In this document: positions 1-8,536 of the stretch, in pieces
Numbering within the stretch: position 1 is the first letter of the stretch
Layout: each line of letters starts with the position of its first letter
NCBI GenBank assembly: GCA_049431945.1
Contig: JBMTDJ010000004.1
Span: forward strand, 1 to 64,000
Origin: Mxb001 sp049431945
Lineage (GTDB): Bacteria > Actinomycetota > Actinomycetes > S36-B12
DNA length: 64,000 nt
Direction of reading: 5' to 3'
Notes under the pieces: model-generated
Told to the model about the DNA's origin: nothing
Database searches by the model: none
The model's input: the letters and a program-made list of their open reading frames with translations, nothing else
Made by a program: the position numbers and the translations under genes

Positions 1-78
1 GGGGCCGGGGGCCCCGTGGGGGCCCGAGGGCGGCAGCCATTGCCGCGACCACCCGTGGTCGCCGCTAGTTGCTTCCAG

Positions 79-84
79 CAGACT
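79..84 (+). promoter_or_regulatory. Probable -10 box for the LuxR-type regulator (leaderless)
   Basis: CAGACT lies 6 nt before the GTG at 91. The same spacing recurs at most unit heads in this window and supports GTG 91 as the start on a leaderless transcript. No convincing -35 was seen. Confidence 0.35.
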
Positions 85-90
85 GGCTCC

Positions 91-726
91 GTGCCCGGTG
101 CTCATGCGCTCGACGTTGTGGTCGTCGCCACGACGCCCATCGCCCAGCGCGGCATCACTGCCATCTTCCAGGACGCGGGGTGGCGCGTAGTGTCAGGCGC
201 CGGGGGTTCGCGGCCGGCACTCCTGGTGTGCGAGCTCCCCATCGCAGGTACCGCATCTGACATTGCGCGCGTTCGGGAGTCTTCGGGCGGGGCGCCGATC
301 CTCGTCATCGTCGCCGACGCGACGCCCGCCTTCCTTGCGGAGTTGGTGGCGGCCGGTGCGGCTGGCGCTATCGACCGCGGGGTGGACGAAGCGATGCTCG
401 TGCAGACCGCCCTTGCCGTGGCTGGCGGTCGCACCGTCATCAATGCGGGAGGATTCGCGGAGGCTGGCAGCGGGCGCCCGCCGGCGTTGACGCGACGTGA
501 ACTCCAGGTGCTCGAACTTCTCTGCTCGGGGCGAACCAACCATGAGATTGCCGAGATTCTCGTCATCAGCGACAACACGGTGAAGAATCACGTGCGTCGC
601 CTCTACGAGAAGCTGCAGGTGCGCTCGCGGACTGAGGCCGTCGTACGTTCGGCCCGGTGGGGGCTGGTGAGGCTCGGCGTCGATGAGGGTGACTCCGGGG
701 GTCCGCTGCCTGCGGGAGCCTCCTAG
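91..726 (+). CDS. Atypical NarL/LuxR-family response regulator
   Basis: A 211-aa protein with an N-terminal receiver-like domain (about residues 5-115) and a C-terminal LuxR helix-turn-helix (LTRRELQVLELL, NTVKNHVRRLYEKL, about 135-195). The helix-turn-helix is complete, so DNA binding is expected. The receiver lacks the usual acidic pair (ATTP where VADDHP is typical), and the phosphoacceptor region reads LLVCELPIAG, so the aspartate appears to be glutamate. It may work without phosphorylation. I chose GTG 91 because a -10-like box sits 6 nt upstream and the receiver's first strand begins just after it. An upstream in-frame start at 16 would add 25 unconserved-looking residues. No histidine kinase is adjacent, and secA follows 21 bp later. 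The target genes are unknown. Confidence 0.8.
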   Translation: MPGAHALDVVVVATTPIAQRGITAIFQDAGWRVVSGAGGSRPALLVCELPIAGTASDIARVRESSGGAPILVIVADATPAFLAELVAAGAAGAIDRGVDEAMLVQTALAVAGGRTVINAGGFAEAGSGRPPALTRRELQVLELLCSGRTNHEIAEILVISDNTVKNHVRRLYEKLQVRSRTEAVVRSARWGLVRLGVDEGDSGGPLPAGAS

Positions 727-735
727 CCCTGCGTC

Positions 736-741
736 TAGGAT
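736..741 (+). promoter_or_regulatory. Probable -10 box of secA (leaderless)
   Basis: TAGGAT ends 6 nt before the secA GTG at 748. No Shine-Dalgarno sequence is present, so a leaderless mRNA starting at or next to the GTG is likely. Confidence 0.45.
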
Positions 742-747
742 GACCCG

Positions 748-3528
748 GTGGGCATCCTGGACAAGATCCTCCGCGCAGGCGAGGGCAAGACGCTACGTAC
801 CCTCGACGGCATTGCGCGTCAGGTCAACGCGATCGAGGACGACTTCCTCGCCATGACCGATGAGGAACTGCGCGGCCTGACGGCGGAGTACCGCTCCCGC
901 TTGGAAGCCGGTGAGAGCCTTGACGAGATCCTCCCCGAGGCCTTCGCGACTGTGCGCGAGGCCGCGCGCCGCACCTTGGGGCAGCGTCACTACGACGTCC
1001 AGATCATGGGCGGCGCGGCCCTCCACCTCGGAAATATCGCCGAGATGCGCACAGGTGAGGGCAAGACGCTCGTGGCCACCCTCCCGTCGTATCTCAACGC
1101 GCTCACTGGAAAGGGCGTGCACGTCGTCACTGTCAACGACTACCTCGCGGAGCGCGATGCCGAGTGGATGGGGCGCATCCATCGGTTCCTCGGACTCAGT
1201 GTCGGAGTGATCCTCGCCCACATGTCGCCTGCCGAACGACGCGAGGCTTACGCCGCCGACATCACCTACGGCACGAATAACGAGTTCGGGTTCGACTACC
1301 TCCGCGACAACATGGCCTGGTCCACGACAGAGATGGTGCAGCGCGGTCACAACTTCGCCGTGGTCGACGAGGTTGACTCCATCCTCGTCGACGAGGCACG
1401 CACCCCCCTCATCATCAGTGGCCCCGCGGATCAGCCGACCAAGTGGTACGCCGAGTTCGCGCGGATTGCCCGGATCCTGCAGAAGGACGAGGACTACGAG
1501 GTCGATGAGAAGAAGAAGACCATCGGCGTCCTGGAATCGGCCATCGACAAAGTCGAGGACCAGTTGGGCATCGACAACCTCTACGACACCGTCAATACCC
1601 CGCTGGTGGGATTCCTCAACAACGCGGTGCGCGCGAAGGAGCTCTTCAAGCGCGATCGCGACTACGTCATCCTCGACGGCGAGATCCTCATCGTCGATGA
1701 GCACACGGGGCGCCTCCTCAAGGGCCGTCGCTACAACGAGGGACTCCACCAGGCGATCGAAGCCAAGGAGGGCGTGGAGATCAAGGCCGAGAACCAGACC
1801 TTGGCCACGATCACGCTGCAGAACTACTTCCGGCTCTACGACAAACTCTCAGGGATGACCGGCACGGCCATGACCGAGGCCAACGAGTTCCATCAGATCT
1901 ACAAGCTCGGTGTCGTGCCTATCCCCACGAACCGTCCGATGGTGCGAGATGACGAGCCCGACCTCGTCTACCGCACCGAGGCGGCCAAGTACGTCGCCGT
2001 GGTCGACGACATCGAGGAGCGCTACCAGGCGGGTCAGCCGGTGCTCATCGGCACGACGAGCGTGGAGAAGAGCGAGTTGATCTCCTCCGAACTCAAGAAG
2101 CGCGGTGTGCGGCACGAGGTACTCAACGCCAAAAATCACGAGCGCGAGGCTTCCATCATCGCCGAGGCGGGACGCAAGGGAGCCGTGACCGTAGCCACCA
2201 ACATGGCCGGTCGCGGCACCGACATCATGCTCGGTGGCAACTCCGAGTTTCGCGCGGCGCAGGAACTCGAACGCCGTGGCCTGGACCCCGTCGAGGACCC
2301 GGAGGGCTACGAGAAGGCGTGGCCGGAGGCACTGGCTGCCGCCCAGGAGTCCGTGGCCGCGGAGCACGAGGCGGTCATCGCGCTGGGTGGCCTCTACGTG
2401 CTGGGCACGGAGCGGCATGAGTCCCGCCGCATCGACAACCAGTTGCGCGGCCGCTCGGGTCGCCAGGGCGATCCGGGCGAGACTCGCTTCTACCTCTCGC
2501 TCGAAGACGACCTCATGCGCCTGTTCAAGGCCGAGATGGTCGATGCCTTCCTGCGTCGTTTCAACGTGCCTGACGATGTGCCGATCGAGGCCAAGATGGT
2601 GACGAACGCCATCCGCTCGGCACAGACCTCCGTCGAGGCGCAGAACTTCGAGATCCGCAAGGACGTCCTCAAGTACGACGACGTCCTCAACCGGCAGCGC
2701 TTGGTCATCTATGACGAGCGCAGGCAGGTGCTCGAAGGCGCCGATATCCACGAGCAGGTGCGATCCTTCATGGACGACGTGGTCACCGGCTACGTCACCT
2801 CAGCGACAGCGGAGGGGTACCCCGAAGACTGGGACCTGGACCAGCTGTGGACGGCGCTCGGCCAGTTGTACCCCGTGGGCATCACGGTCGCCGAACTCGA
2901 GGAGCAATCGGGATCGGGGCGATCGGGTCTGACCGCCGAGTTCCTCACGGAGGAACTGACCAACGACATCCACCTGGCCTACGACCGTCGTGAGAGCGAA
3001 CTCGGCGAGGAGGTCACCCGCGAACTCGAGCGACGGGTCATCCTGTCGGTCCTCGACCGCAAATGGCGTGAGCATCTCTACGAGATGGACTACCTGCGTG
3101 ACGGCATCGGCCTGCGCGCCATGGCGCAGCGCGACCCCCTCGTGGAATACCAGCGCGAGGGGTACGAGCTCTTCACGGCCATGATGGACGCGATCAAGGA
3201 GGAGACCGTTGGCTACCTCTTCCATGTCGAGGTCCAGGCGCCTCCGGCCGTGAGCGACGAGGCGGAGGAGGCCGCTGCGGCCGTCACGGCGGCGCCCACC
3301 TCCGCGGCCGTTCAGGCCATTGCTGCCGCCGCCAAGTCCGCGCCGGCGGTCACGGCCAAGGGCTTGGGGCCTGCGCGCCCGCAGGTGCTCGAGTACTCCG
3401 CACCCTCTGCGGACGGCGGTGTGATGCACGAGACCTTGCAGGCGGACGGCGAGGAGGTCGAACTCGACCCCCATGCCAGCCGCGCCGAGCGTCGCCGTGC
3501 CGAGCGAGCCAAGCGCAAGCGCAAGTAG
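748..3528 (+). CDS. secA: Protein translocase ATPase SecA
   Basis: SecA is the ATP-driven motor that pushes unfolded preproteins through the SecYEG channel. This 926-aa protein has the Walker A motif MRTGEGKT near residue 100, the DEAD-like DEVDSILVDEARTP, the preprotein cross-linking and helical scaffold domains, and the C-terminal motor motif GRSGRQGDPGETRF. The C-terminus is Ala-rich and then strongly basic (RAERAKRKRK), with no Cys-rich zinc-binding SEC-C motif, so SecB-type docking is not expected. Length fits the housekeeping SecA1 family. It starts with GTG. The next gene runs toward it on the other strand, 9 bp away. Confidence 0.98.
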   Translation: MGILDKILRAGEGKTLRTLDGIARQVNAIEDDFLAMTDEELRGLTAEYRSRLEAGESLDEILPEAFATVREAARRTLGQRHYDVQIMGGAALHLGNIAEMRTGEGKTLVATLPSYLNALTGKGVHVVTVNDYLAERDAEWMGRIHRFLGLSVGVILAHMSPAERREAYAADITYGTNNEFGFDYLRDNMAWSTTEMVQRGHNFAVVDEVDSILVDEARTPLIISGPADQPTKWYAEFARIARILQKDEDYEVDEKKKTIGVLESAIDKVEDQLGIDNLYDTVNTPLVGFLNNAVRAKELFKRDRDYVILDGEILIVDEHTGRLLKGRRYNEGLHQAIEAKEGVEIKAENQTLATITLQNYFRLYDKLSGMTGTAMTEANEFHQIYKLGVVPIPTNRPMVRDDEPDLVYRTEAAKYVAVVDDIEERYQAGQPVLIGTTSVEKSELISSELKKRGVRHEVLNAKNHEREASIIAEAGRKGAVTVATNMAGRGTDIMLGGNSEFRAAQELERRGLDPVEDPEGYEKAWPEALAAAQESVAAEHEAVIALGGLYVLGTERHESRRIDNQLRGRSGRQGDPGETRFYLSLEDDLMRLFKAEMVDAFLRRFNVPDDVPIEAKMVTNAIRSAQTSVEAQNFEIRKDVLKYDDVLNRQRLVIYDERRQVLEGADIHEQVRSFMDDVVTGYVTSATAEGYPEDWDLDQLWTALGQLYPVGITVAELEEQSGSGRSGLTAEFLTEELTNDIHLAYDRRESELGEEVTRELERRVILSVLDRKWREHLYEMDYLRDGIGLRAMAQRDPLVEYQREGYELFTAMMDAIKEETVGYLFHVEVQAPPAVSDEAEEAAAAVTAAPTSAAVQAIAAAAKSAPAVTAKGLGPARPQVLEYSAPSADGGVMHETLQADGEEVELDPHASRAERRRAERAKRKRK

Positions 3529-3537
3529 TCCCGTCTC

Positions 3538-3936
3538 CTACGGCGCGGGGCTCGGGGGGCGTCCTAGGAGCCACCACGCCAGTGCTGCGGCAATCGCCGA
3601 GGTGGCGCCTCCGAGCAAGCCCCACCATGTGGAGGCGAGGAGTATGGCCAGGCCCGTGCCGATCACGACGTAAGCGATCGCGACGACTCGCGTGGAGCGG
3701 TGGCGCTGGGCGAGCGATACGGGACGCGTCAGGGCCAGGACGACGATGAAGCCCAGGGTTGCGATGGCCGCAATCGGGCCGAAGAAGAAGACGCCTGTCT
3801 GAAGCGTCGCAATGCCGTTGACCTCGTCCTCCGTAGAGGCACCGCGCGCGAAGACGGCCAGGACGAGGCCGACCAGGACAGCTGCCACCGCGAAGGAGGC
3901 TAGCCGCAGCAGCGCGACACCGGCCTGGGAGTTCAT
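3538..3936 (-). CDS. Hypothetical four-helix membrane protein
   Basis: A 132-aa protein with four probable membrane helices (about residues 8-31, 48-70, 82-104 and 106-125) and short loops. I do not recognise a named family. The ATG at 3936 overlaps the stop of the upstream glycosylase gene in an ATGA arrangement, so the two are probably translationally coupled. Longer in-frame readings extend into that gene and are less likely. It converges on secA. Confidence 0.7.
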   Translation of the reverse strand: MNSQAGVALLRLASFAVAAVLVGLVLAVFARGASTEDEVNGIATLQTGVFFFGPIAAIATLGFIVVLALTRPVSLAQRHRSTRVVAIAYVVIGTGLAILLASTWWGLLGGATSAIAAALAWWLLGRPPSPAP

Positions 3937-4829
3937 GGTGTGGCCACGAGGTTGAGGGATCGCCGCAACTGCTCGATGAGGCGATCTCGCAGGAGGGCGC
4001 CCTGCTGACTGAAGTCGCGCTGGTACTCCACGTATTCCGCTCGACCTTCCGCTGTCTCGATGGGGATTGGCGCGTAGCCGAGCGAGGTGAAGTCGTACGG
4101 GGAGGCCCTCATGTCGACCGCTCGGACCCGGCGCGCCAGGTCGAAGCAGTCTGCGGTGAGATCGGCGCCCACGGCCGGATACGACCGGAAGCACCACTTG
4201 TAGAGGTCCATCGTGGCGTGGAGGCATCCGGGTTGCTCGAGGTCGATCTGCGTCGCACGGGTGGGCTGCACGGTATTGAGGGGTCGGGCCGGGTCGGTGT
4301 AGAAGCGGAAGGCATCGACATGCGTGCACCGCAGCGGCGACGACTCGACGACCGCTTCGACGGCTTGCTGGTCCACTCGCAGCGGCCACGACGAATGCCG
4401 CATCTCCTCGGGAGCCTGCCGGTAGACCATCGCCCACTCGTGACGCCCGAAGCAGTGGTACGCCGCGTGCCGAGCCGCAGTGGCTTCGAGGAGTCCCAGC
4501 GCGCCGCGCATGACGTCCACCGTCATCGTCGCGTGGTCGACTCGTGCGCCGGCCCCGTCGACCGCGTAGCCACGCACGCCTTCGAAGTCGCGGACGTCGC
4601 CGTCCAGGATGACGCCAGCTCCCGGGTGCCAGCGCGCGAGTTGTGCGGGTCGCCAGGAGTAGTAGTCGAAGAGGAAGTCGTCGACCGGATGCCGCTCGCC
4701 CTGCTCGCGTCGCGCCAGCCGGGGGGTGACCCACGGCTCGACACGCGCTGCGTGCTCAGCGACGCGCTGACGCCACTCGCGCTCGCTGAGCACGATGTCG
4801 CGCGTGTCGGGCTGGGTCAGGGACATCAT
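3933..4829 (-). CDS. Putative 3-methyladenine DNA glycosylase (actinobacterial family)
   Basis: A 298-aa protein that strongly resembles a conserved actinobacterial family usually annotated as 3-methyladenine DNA glycosylase. Characteristic segments are HPVDDFLFDYYSWRP, RWHPGAGV, HEWAMVYR, HVDAFRFYT, QPGCLHATMDLYKW and DMRASPYD. From memory the functional label of this family is transferred and not well tested biochemically, and I see no helix-hairpin-helix glycosylase motif. The start is ATG 4829 or ATG 4826, 12-15 nt after the stop of the upstream reductase gene. Its 3' end overlaps the downstream membrane-protein gene by 4 nt. Confidence 0.75.
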   Translation of the reverse strand: MMSLTQPDTRDIVLSEREWRQRVAEHAARVEPWVTPRLARREQGERHPVDDFLFDYYSWRPAQLARWHPGAGVILDGDVRDFEGVRGYAVDGAGARVDHATMTVDVMRGALGLLEATAARHAAYHCFGRHEWAMVYRQAPEEMRHSSWPLRVDQQAVEAVVESSPLRCTHVDAFRFYTDPARPLNTVQPTRATQIDLEQPGCLHATMDLYKWCFRSYPAVGADLTADCFDLARRVRAVDMRASPYDFTSLGYAPIPIETAEGRAEYVEYQRDFSQQGALLRDRLIEQLRRSLNLVATP

Positions 4830-4840
4830 GATCGCGCGCC

Positions 4841-5974
4841 CTACGTGACCGCGACGAGTCCCATATCGGCGCAGCCGCGCTCGAGCACCTCGAGGCCGAA
4901 GGCATCCACAGGACCATGGGCGCCAGGTGGGATGTCGCGCGTTGCGGCCACCGCAGCGCCCCACGCGAGCAGTTCTGCCGTGAGGTCGTACGGCGACGGT
5001 CCTTCCACGCGTACGTGGGCCAGCGGCCTGCCGACGGCGTCGAACGCCTCGGCCTGCACGACCGTGCGCGCCCGGGCTCTGCTCGCCGCGTCCGGGCCCT
5101 CACCCGTCGTGCGTCCCAGACGCCGGCGCAAGGCGCGCATGGCTCGGTCCCCAGCCCCGGGCACCGCTGCAACGGCACCGAGTGCTCCGCCGGCCATGGA
5201 CGCGGCGGGTGTCCAGCGCCCCGCCCAGCCCAACCACACCTCGATATCGGAGATATCAGGATCAGTGAGGGGGAGGGCGAGATGCTCGGAGCCCGCGACG
5301 GGCAGTCCCTTCCAGACGCGGCCACGGCCCAGGTCGAATGATCGTGTGCGCCCGCCGGACGACCGCCGCTCCACGATGGTGCCGCCGCGTCGGGCGTAAC
5401 TCGGCGCGAGCAGCACTCCGGCTGCGCTCGCGCGGGTGCCCGAACTGATTCCGAACGCACCGTCGATGAAGTAGCCGATGTCGAGGCGTGCAGCCGGGTG
5501 ACCGGCTCGACGGCAACGCCGAAGTGCCAGAGCTCCAGCGAGATTGCCGGGCACGTAGTCGTAGCCGAATGCCGTGACCAGTCGCGCGCCCGTGTCGACT
5601 GCACGCGGACCGAAGTCGTCGAAGACGCGCCGGATGAAGGGAGGTTCACCGGTTGAGTCGAGGTACGCGGCACCGGCGTCGATGGCAGCCTCCACCGCGG
5701 TGTCCCCCCACTCCACGAACGGGCCGACGGTGGTCACGAGCACATCGGATGGGGACTCCAAGAGGCGGCGCACCGAGGCCGGATCGCCGGCGTCGGCGAC
5801 GGCGATGGTGGGCTCCGCGGCGGACGTGGGAGCGAGGGGTGCCAGGCGATCGGCGAGGCGGGCGACCGCGTCGTGCCGGCGACCGGCAAGGACCGGCGCC
5901 AGGCCGGCCCGCACCATCGCCTCCGCGGTGAGGCGCCCTGTGAAGCCGGTGGCGCCGAGCAGGACGATGCGCAT
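4841..5974 (-). CDS. Saccharopine dehydrogenase-like NAD(P)-binding protein
   Basis: A 377-aa protein opening with a Rossmann nucleotide-binding motif (MRIVLLGATGFTGRL). It continues with segments typical of the saccharopine dehydrogenase NADP-binding superfamily, such as VTTVGPFVEWGD and AFGYDYVPGN. Members act as trans-acyl enoyl reductases or on unknown substrates, so substrate assignment is not possible here. ATG 5974 is preferred because a -10-like TAGCGT lies 7 nt upstream; a GTG 9 nt further upstream is an alternative. It heads a minus-strand unit with the glycosylase and membrane-protein genes, and is divergent from the aminotransferase with only 23 bp between start codons. Confidence 0.8.
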   Translation of the reverse strand: MRIVLLGATGFTGRLTAEAMVRAGLAPVLAGRRHDAVARLADRLAPLAPTSAAEPTIAVADAGDPASVRRLLESPSDVLVTTVGPFVEWGDTAVEAAIDAGAAYLDSTGEPPFIRRVFDDFGPRAVDTGARLVTAFGYDYVPGNLAGALALRRCRRAGHPAARLDIGYFIDGAFGISSGTRASAAGVLLAPSYARRGGTIVERRSSGGRTRSFDLGRGRVWKGLPVAGSEHLALPLTDPDISDIEVWLGWAGRWTPAASMAGGALGAVAAVPGAGDRAMRALRRRLGRTTGEGPDAASRARARTVVQAEAFDAVGRPLAHVRVEGPSPYDLTAELLAWGAAVAATRDIPPGAHGPVDAFGLEVLERGCADMGLVAVT

Positions 5975-5981
5975 GGGAGTC

Positions 5982-5991
5982 ACGCTAGCCT
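5982..5991. promoter_or_regulatory. Overlapping divergent -10 boxes
   Basis: The 10-mer ACGCTAGCCT holds a plus-strand TAGCCT (5986-5991, 6 nt before GTG 5998) and a minus-strand TAGCGT (5987-5982, 7 nt before ATG 5974). The two boxes share the central TA. Confidence 0.45.
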
Positions 5992-5997
5992 GCGCGC

Positions 5998-7401
5998 GTG
6001 GAGCACGTGAACCCCGATCGCGTCGGCGCCGCCGATGGCGAGCAGACCAGGCTGTGGCATCCGTTCGCCGACATGGCGGCGGTTGCCGATTCTGGCGAGT
6101 TGGTGATTGAGAGCGGCGCCGGAGCCTACGTCGTCGATGAGAGTGGTCGTCGATATCTCGATGCTTCCGCCGGGCTCTGGTACTGCAACGTCGGTCATGG
6201 TCGTCGGGAACTCGCGGACGCGGCGCAACAGCAGATGGCCAGGCTCGCTTCGTACTCGGCTTTCGGCGACCTTGCGACACGTCCCGCCATCGAATTGGCC
6301 AGCCGACTTGCGGGCGTAGCCCCGATGGATGATGCGCGGGTATTCCTCACCAGCGGTGGGAGTGACGGGGTCGATACGGCGGTCAAGTTGGCCCGACGCT
6401 ACTGGGCCGAGCTCGGACACGGTGACCGCACCGCAATCGTCACGCGCGAGCACGCGTACCACGGAATGCACCTCGCGGGGACGAGCCTTGCGGGTATCGA
6501 CGCCAACCGAGCCGGGCATGGTGACCTCGATCCTGCCGTCCTGCGCGTGCCGTGGGATGACGCCGAGGCCTTGGAGTCGCTGCTGTCGAGCAGGTCCGAT
6601 GTCGGGGCCTTCTTCTGTGAGCCCATCATTGGCGCCGGCGGGGTCTACGCGCCTCCTCCTGCCTACCTGGAGCGCGTGCGTGAGATCTGCCGTGCCCACG
6701 AGGTCCTCTTCGTCGCTGACGAGGTGATCTGCGGCTACGGTCGCACCGGCCGGATGTTCGCCAGCGATCGCTGGTCCTTGGACCCCGACATCCTGCTCTC
6801 GGCCAAGGGGATCACCTCGGGATACGTGCCGCTGGGTGCGGTCATCGTGTCAGGGCGCGTGGCGTCCCCCTTCTGGTCGGGGGATCGCGGTCCTGTCGTG
6901 TGGAGGCATGGCTATACGTACTCGGCTCACGCGACGGCGTGCGCTGTGGCTCTGGTCAACCTCGACATCATCGAGCGGGAGCGGCTGATCGAGCATGTCG
7001 ACCGCATGCAACATCGCCTCGGCTCGGCCCTGGCACCCCTCAGCGCATTCGATGTCGTCGAGGAGGTGAGGGCCGGGGTCGGACTCCTCGCCGCGGTCGA
7101 CTACACGCCCGAGGCCAAGCAGTCCGGAGTGCCGGGGCTGGTCCTCTCTGGCCTGCGCGACCGAGGTGTGCTCACGAGAAACCTCGCGTCCGGAGCCCTG
7201 CAGATCTCACCGGCGTTCGTCGTCGACGACGCGGACATCACGCTCTTGGTGAGCGCGATTGCCGAAGCCATTGCCGCAGCCGGCGGTCAGCGCGCCCGCC
7301 CCGAGGCGAGCGATCTCCTACCGGACATCACCACCGACGAGGGGATCGACGCGTTCGACGATCGGCACTACCTCGATCAGCGGCCGCCGCACCACGGGTG
7401 A
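5998..7401 (+). CDS. PLP-dependent class III aminotransferase
   Basis: A 467-aa omega-aminotransferase-type enzyme. Visible features are the N-terminal LWHPFADM, the cofactor-site aspartate segment VLFVADEVICGYGRTG, and the Schiff-base lysine in LLSAKGITSGYVPLGA. Class III enzymes of this kind move the amino group from beta-alanine, taurine, diamines or similar donors to pyruvate or another keto acid. The substrate cannot be read from sequence. The GTG start has a -10-like TAGCCT 6 nt upstream and no Shine-Dalgarno. It is monocistronic: divergent from the reductase gene and convergent with mscL, whose stop is 8 bp away. Confidence 0.88.
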   Translation: MEHVNPDRVGAADGEQTRLWHPFADMAAVADSGELVIESGAGAYVVDESGRRYLDASAGLWYCNVGHGRRELADAAQQQMARLASYSAFGDLATRPAIELASRLAGVAPMDDARVFLTSGGSDGVDTAVKLARRYWAELGHGDRTAIVTREHAYHGMHLAGTSLAGIDANRAGHGDLDPAVLRVPWDDAEALESLLSSRSDVGAFFCEPIIGAGGVYAPPPAYLERVREICRAHEVLFVADEVICGYGRTGRMFASDRWSLDPDILLSAKGITSGYVPLGAVIVSGRVASPFWSGDRGPVVWRHGYTYSAHATACAVALVNLDIIERERLIEHVDRMQHRLGSALAPLSAFDVVEEVRAGVGLLAAVDYTPEAKQSGVPGLVLSGLRDRGVLTRNLASGALQISPAFVVDDADITLLVSAIAEAIAAAGGQRARPEASDLLPDITTDEGIDAFDDRHYLDQRPPHHG

Positions 7402-7409
7402 TCGCGACG

Positions 7410-7823
7410 TCAGTCGCCTTGCGTCGGCCTGCCATTGGCCTGCTCGCGAAGTAGGTCGCGAATCTCCTCGAGGAGCTTGACGTCAGCAGTGCGCGTATCG
7501 ACGTCTCCCTGACCGGACAACTTCCGGTACTTGTTCATCGGTGCGACGAAGAAGAGGTAGAGCGCAGCGAGGGTGACGAAGAACGTGATCACGGCCCCGA
7601 TGAGCAGTGCGACGTTGATCTCGTGGCCCGCCGAGAGCGTGATCGTGCCGCCGATGCTGCCGTCGGACCCGCCAAGGATGCTGAGGATCCAGCCGACAAT
7701 GGGCTCGATGAGTGCCTGGGTCACGGCCGCAACGAGTGCGGCGAGGGCGGTGCCCACGGCGACCGCAACAGCGAGGTCGATGACATTGCCGCGGAACACG
7801 AACTCCTTGAAGCCCTTGATCAT
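7410..7823 (-). CDS. mscL: Large-conductance mechanosensitive channel MscL
   Basis: MscL is a pentameric inner-membrane pore that opens under extreme turgor. The 137-aa protein shows the classic start MIKGFKEFVFRGNVIDLAVAV, TM1 (about 17-45), a short periplasmic loop, TM2 (about 70-95) and the C-terminal charged helix (ADVKLLEEIRDLL). It is a complete MscL of normal length. A good Shine-Dalgarno (GGAGGAA) precedes ATG 7823. It lies 35 bp downstream of the SAF-domain gene and is probably cotranscribed with it. Confidence 0.97.
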   Translation of the reverse strand: MIKGFKEFVFRGNVIDLAVAVAVGTALAALVAAVTQALIEPIVGWILSILGGSDGSIGGTITLSAGHEINVALLIGAVITFFVTLAALYLFFVAPMNKYRKLSGQGDVDTRTADVKLLEEIRDLLREQANGRPTQGD

Positions 7824-7858
7824 GACGGTATTCCTCCGATCTCGTCGTCACGGACGGG

Positions 7859-8464
7859 TCAGCGCATCACGACTCCCAATCCAGGTTGCGCGCCCGCGGC
7901 CGCGAGTGTGACCGCCGTGCGTCGGTCGGCCGCGACGACGATGAGACTACCGGCGCGGCGCTGAGTACCGCCAAGACCGGTCGCACTCGCCGGTCGGGGC
8001 ACGGTGACGACTTGGACTGCCGCTGCGATAACTCGCCCGGACTGCTCTCCTTCGATGGCGACCAGGTCGATGGTCGTTCCTGGCGCCAGGAGATCGGCGG
8101 CCTCGGGGTCGGCGAGGCGGACCGGCACGACGTGCAGTCCGTCGGATCGCTCGCCGGTCGCGACGAGTCTGCCCGGAGTGATCGCCTCGCCCGCATCGAC
8201 TCGCGACGCGATGGTCCGCCCGACGGCCTCGGCCGGATCGACGAGTGCGCCAGGCGTGACGAAGTCGACAGGAATGCTGCGGAGGTCAAGGTCGTCGTTC
8301 GTGAGCGTCGCTCCCGCGGGAAGGTCGATGGCGGCGATGACGATATCGACGCGCTCAGGCTCACCCGGGCGTGCGGCAGTGACGATCACCAGCGCCGCCA
8401 GGCCCGCGCAGGCGGCCGCAAGAGGTCGACGGAATCGGTGGATGAACAGCCGTGCAGCGGTCAT
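7859..8464 (-). CDS. SAF-domain membrane-anchored protein (CpaB-like)
   Basis: A 201-aa protein with one N-terminal membrane helix (about residues 15-32) and a SAF domain (about 39-105: IVIAAIDLPAGATLTNDDL and a GRTIASRVDAGEAIT segment). The SAF fold occurs in CpaB/RcpC pilus assembly proteins, AFP-like sugar enzymes and flagellar chaperones, so the specific role is open. No pilus gene is nearby. ATG 8464 has TAACGT 6 nt upstream, so the gene probably has its own leaderless promoter in addition to read-through from fmdB. In other actinobacteria, from memory, the order fmdB, SAF, mscL is common. Confidence 0.75.
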   Translation of the reverse strand: MTAARLFIHRFRRPLAAACAGLAALVIVTAARPGEPERVDIVIAAIDLPAGATLTNDDLDLRSIPVDFVTPGALVDPAEAVGRTIASRVDAGEAITPGRLVATGERSDGLHVVPVRLADPEAADLLAPGTTIDLVAIEGEQSGRVIAAAVQVVTVPRPASATGLGGTQRRAGSLIVVAADRRTAVTLAAAGAQPGLGVVMR

Positions 8465-8470
8465 GCCGCG

Positions 8471-8476
8471 ACGTTA
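8471..8476 (-). promoter_or_regulatory. Probable -10 box of the SAF-domain gene
   Basis: On the minus strand TAACGT lies 6 nt before ATG 8464. Two copies of TCCACAGGG (8508-8516 and 8527-8535, 19 bp apart) lie just upstream and could be regulator sites. Confidence 0.35.
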
Positions 8477-8536
8477 GGCCCGAAAGGTCGGAAGATGCGG
8501 TGGGCTATCCACAGGGAGCAGCGCCGTCCACAGGGG

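Noticed and set aside
793..2751. Long minus-strand frames opposite secA
   Set aside because: They are shadows of secA, with no start context and no recognisable domain.
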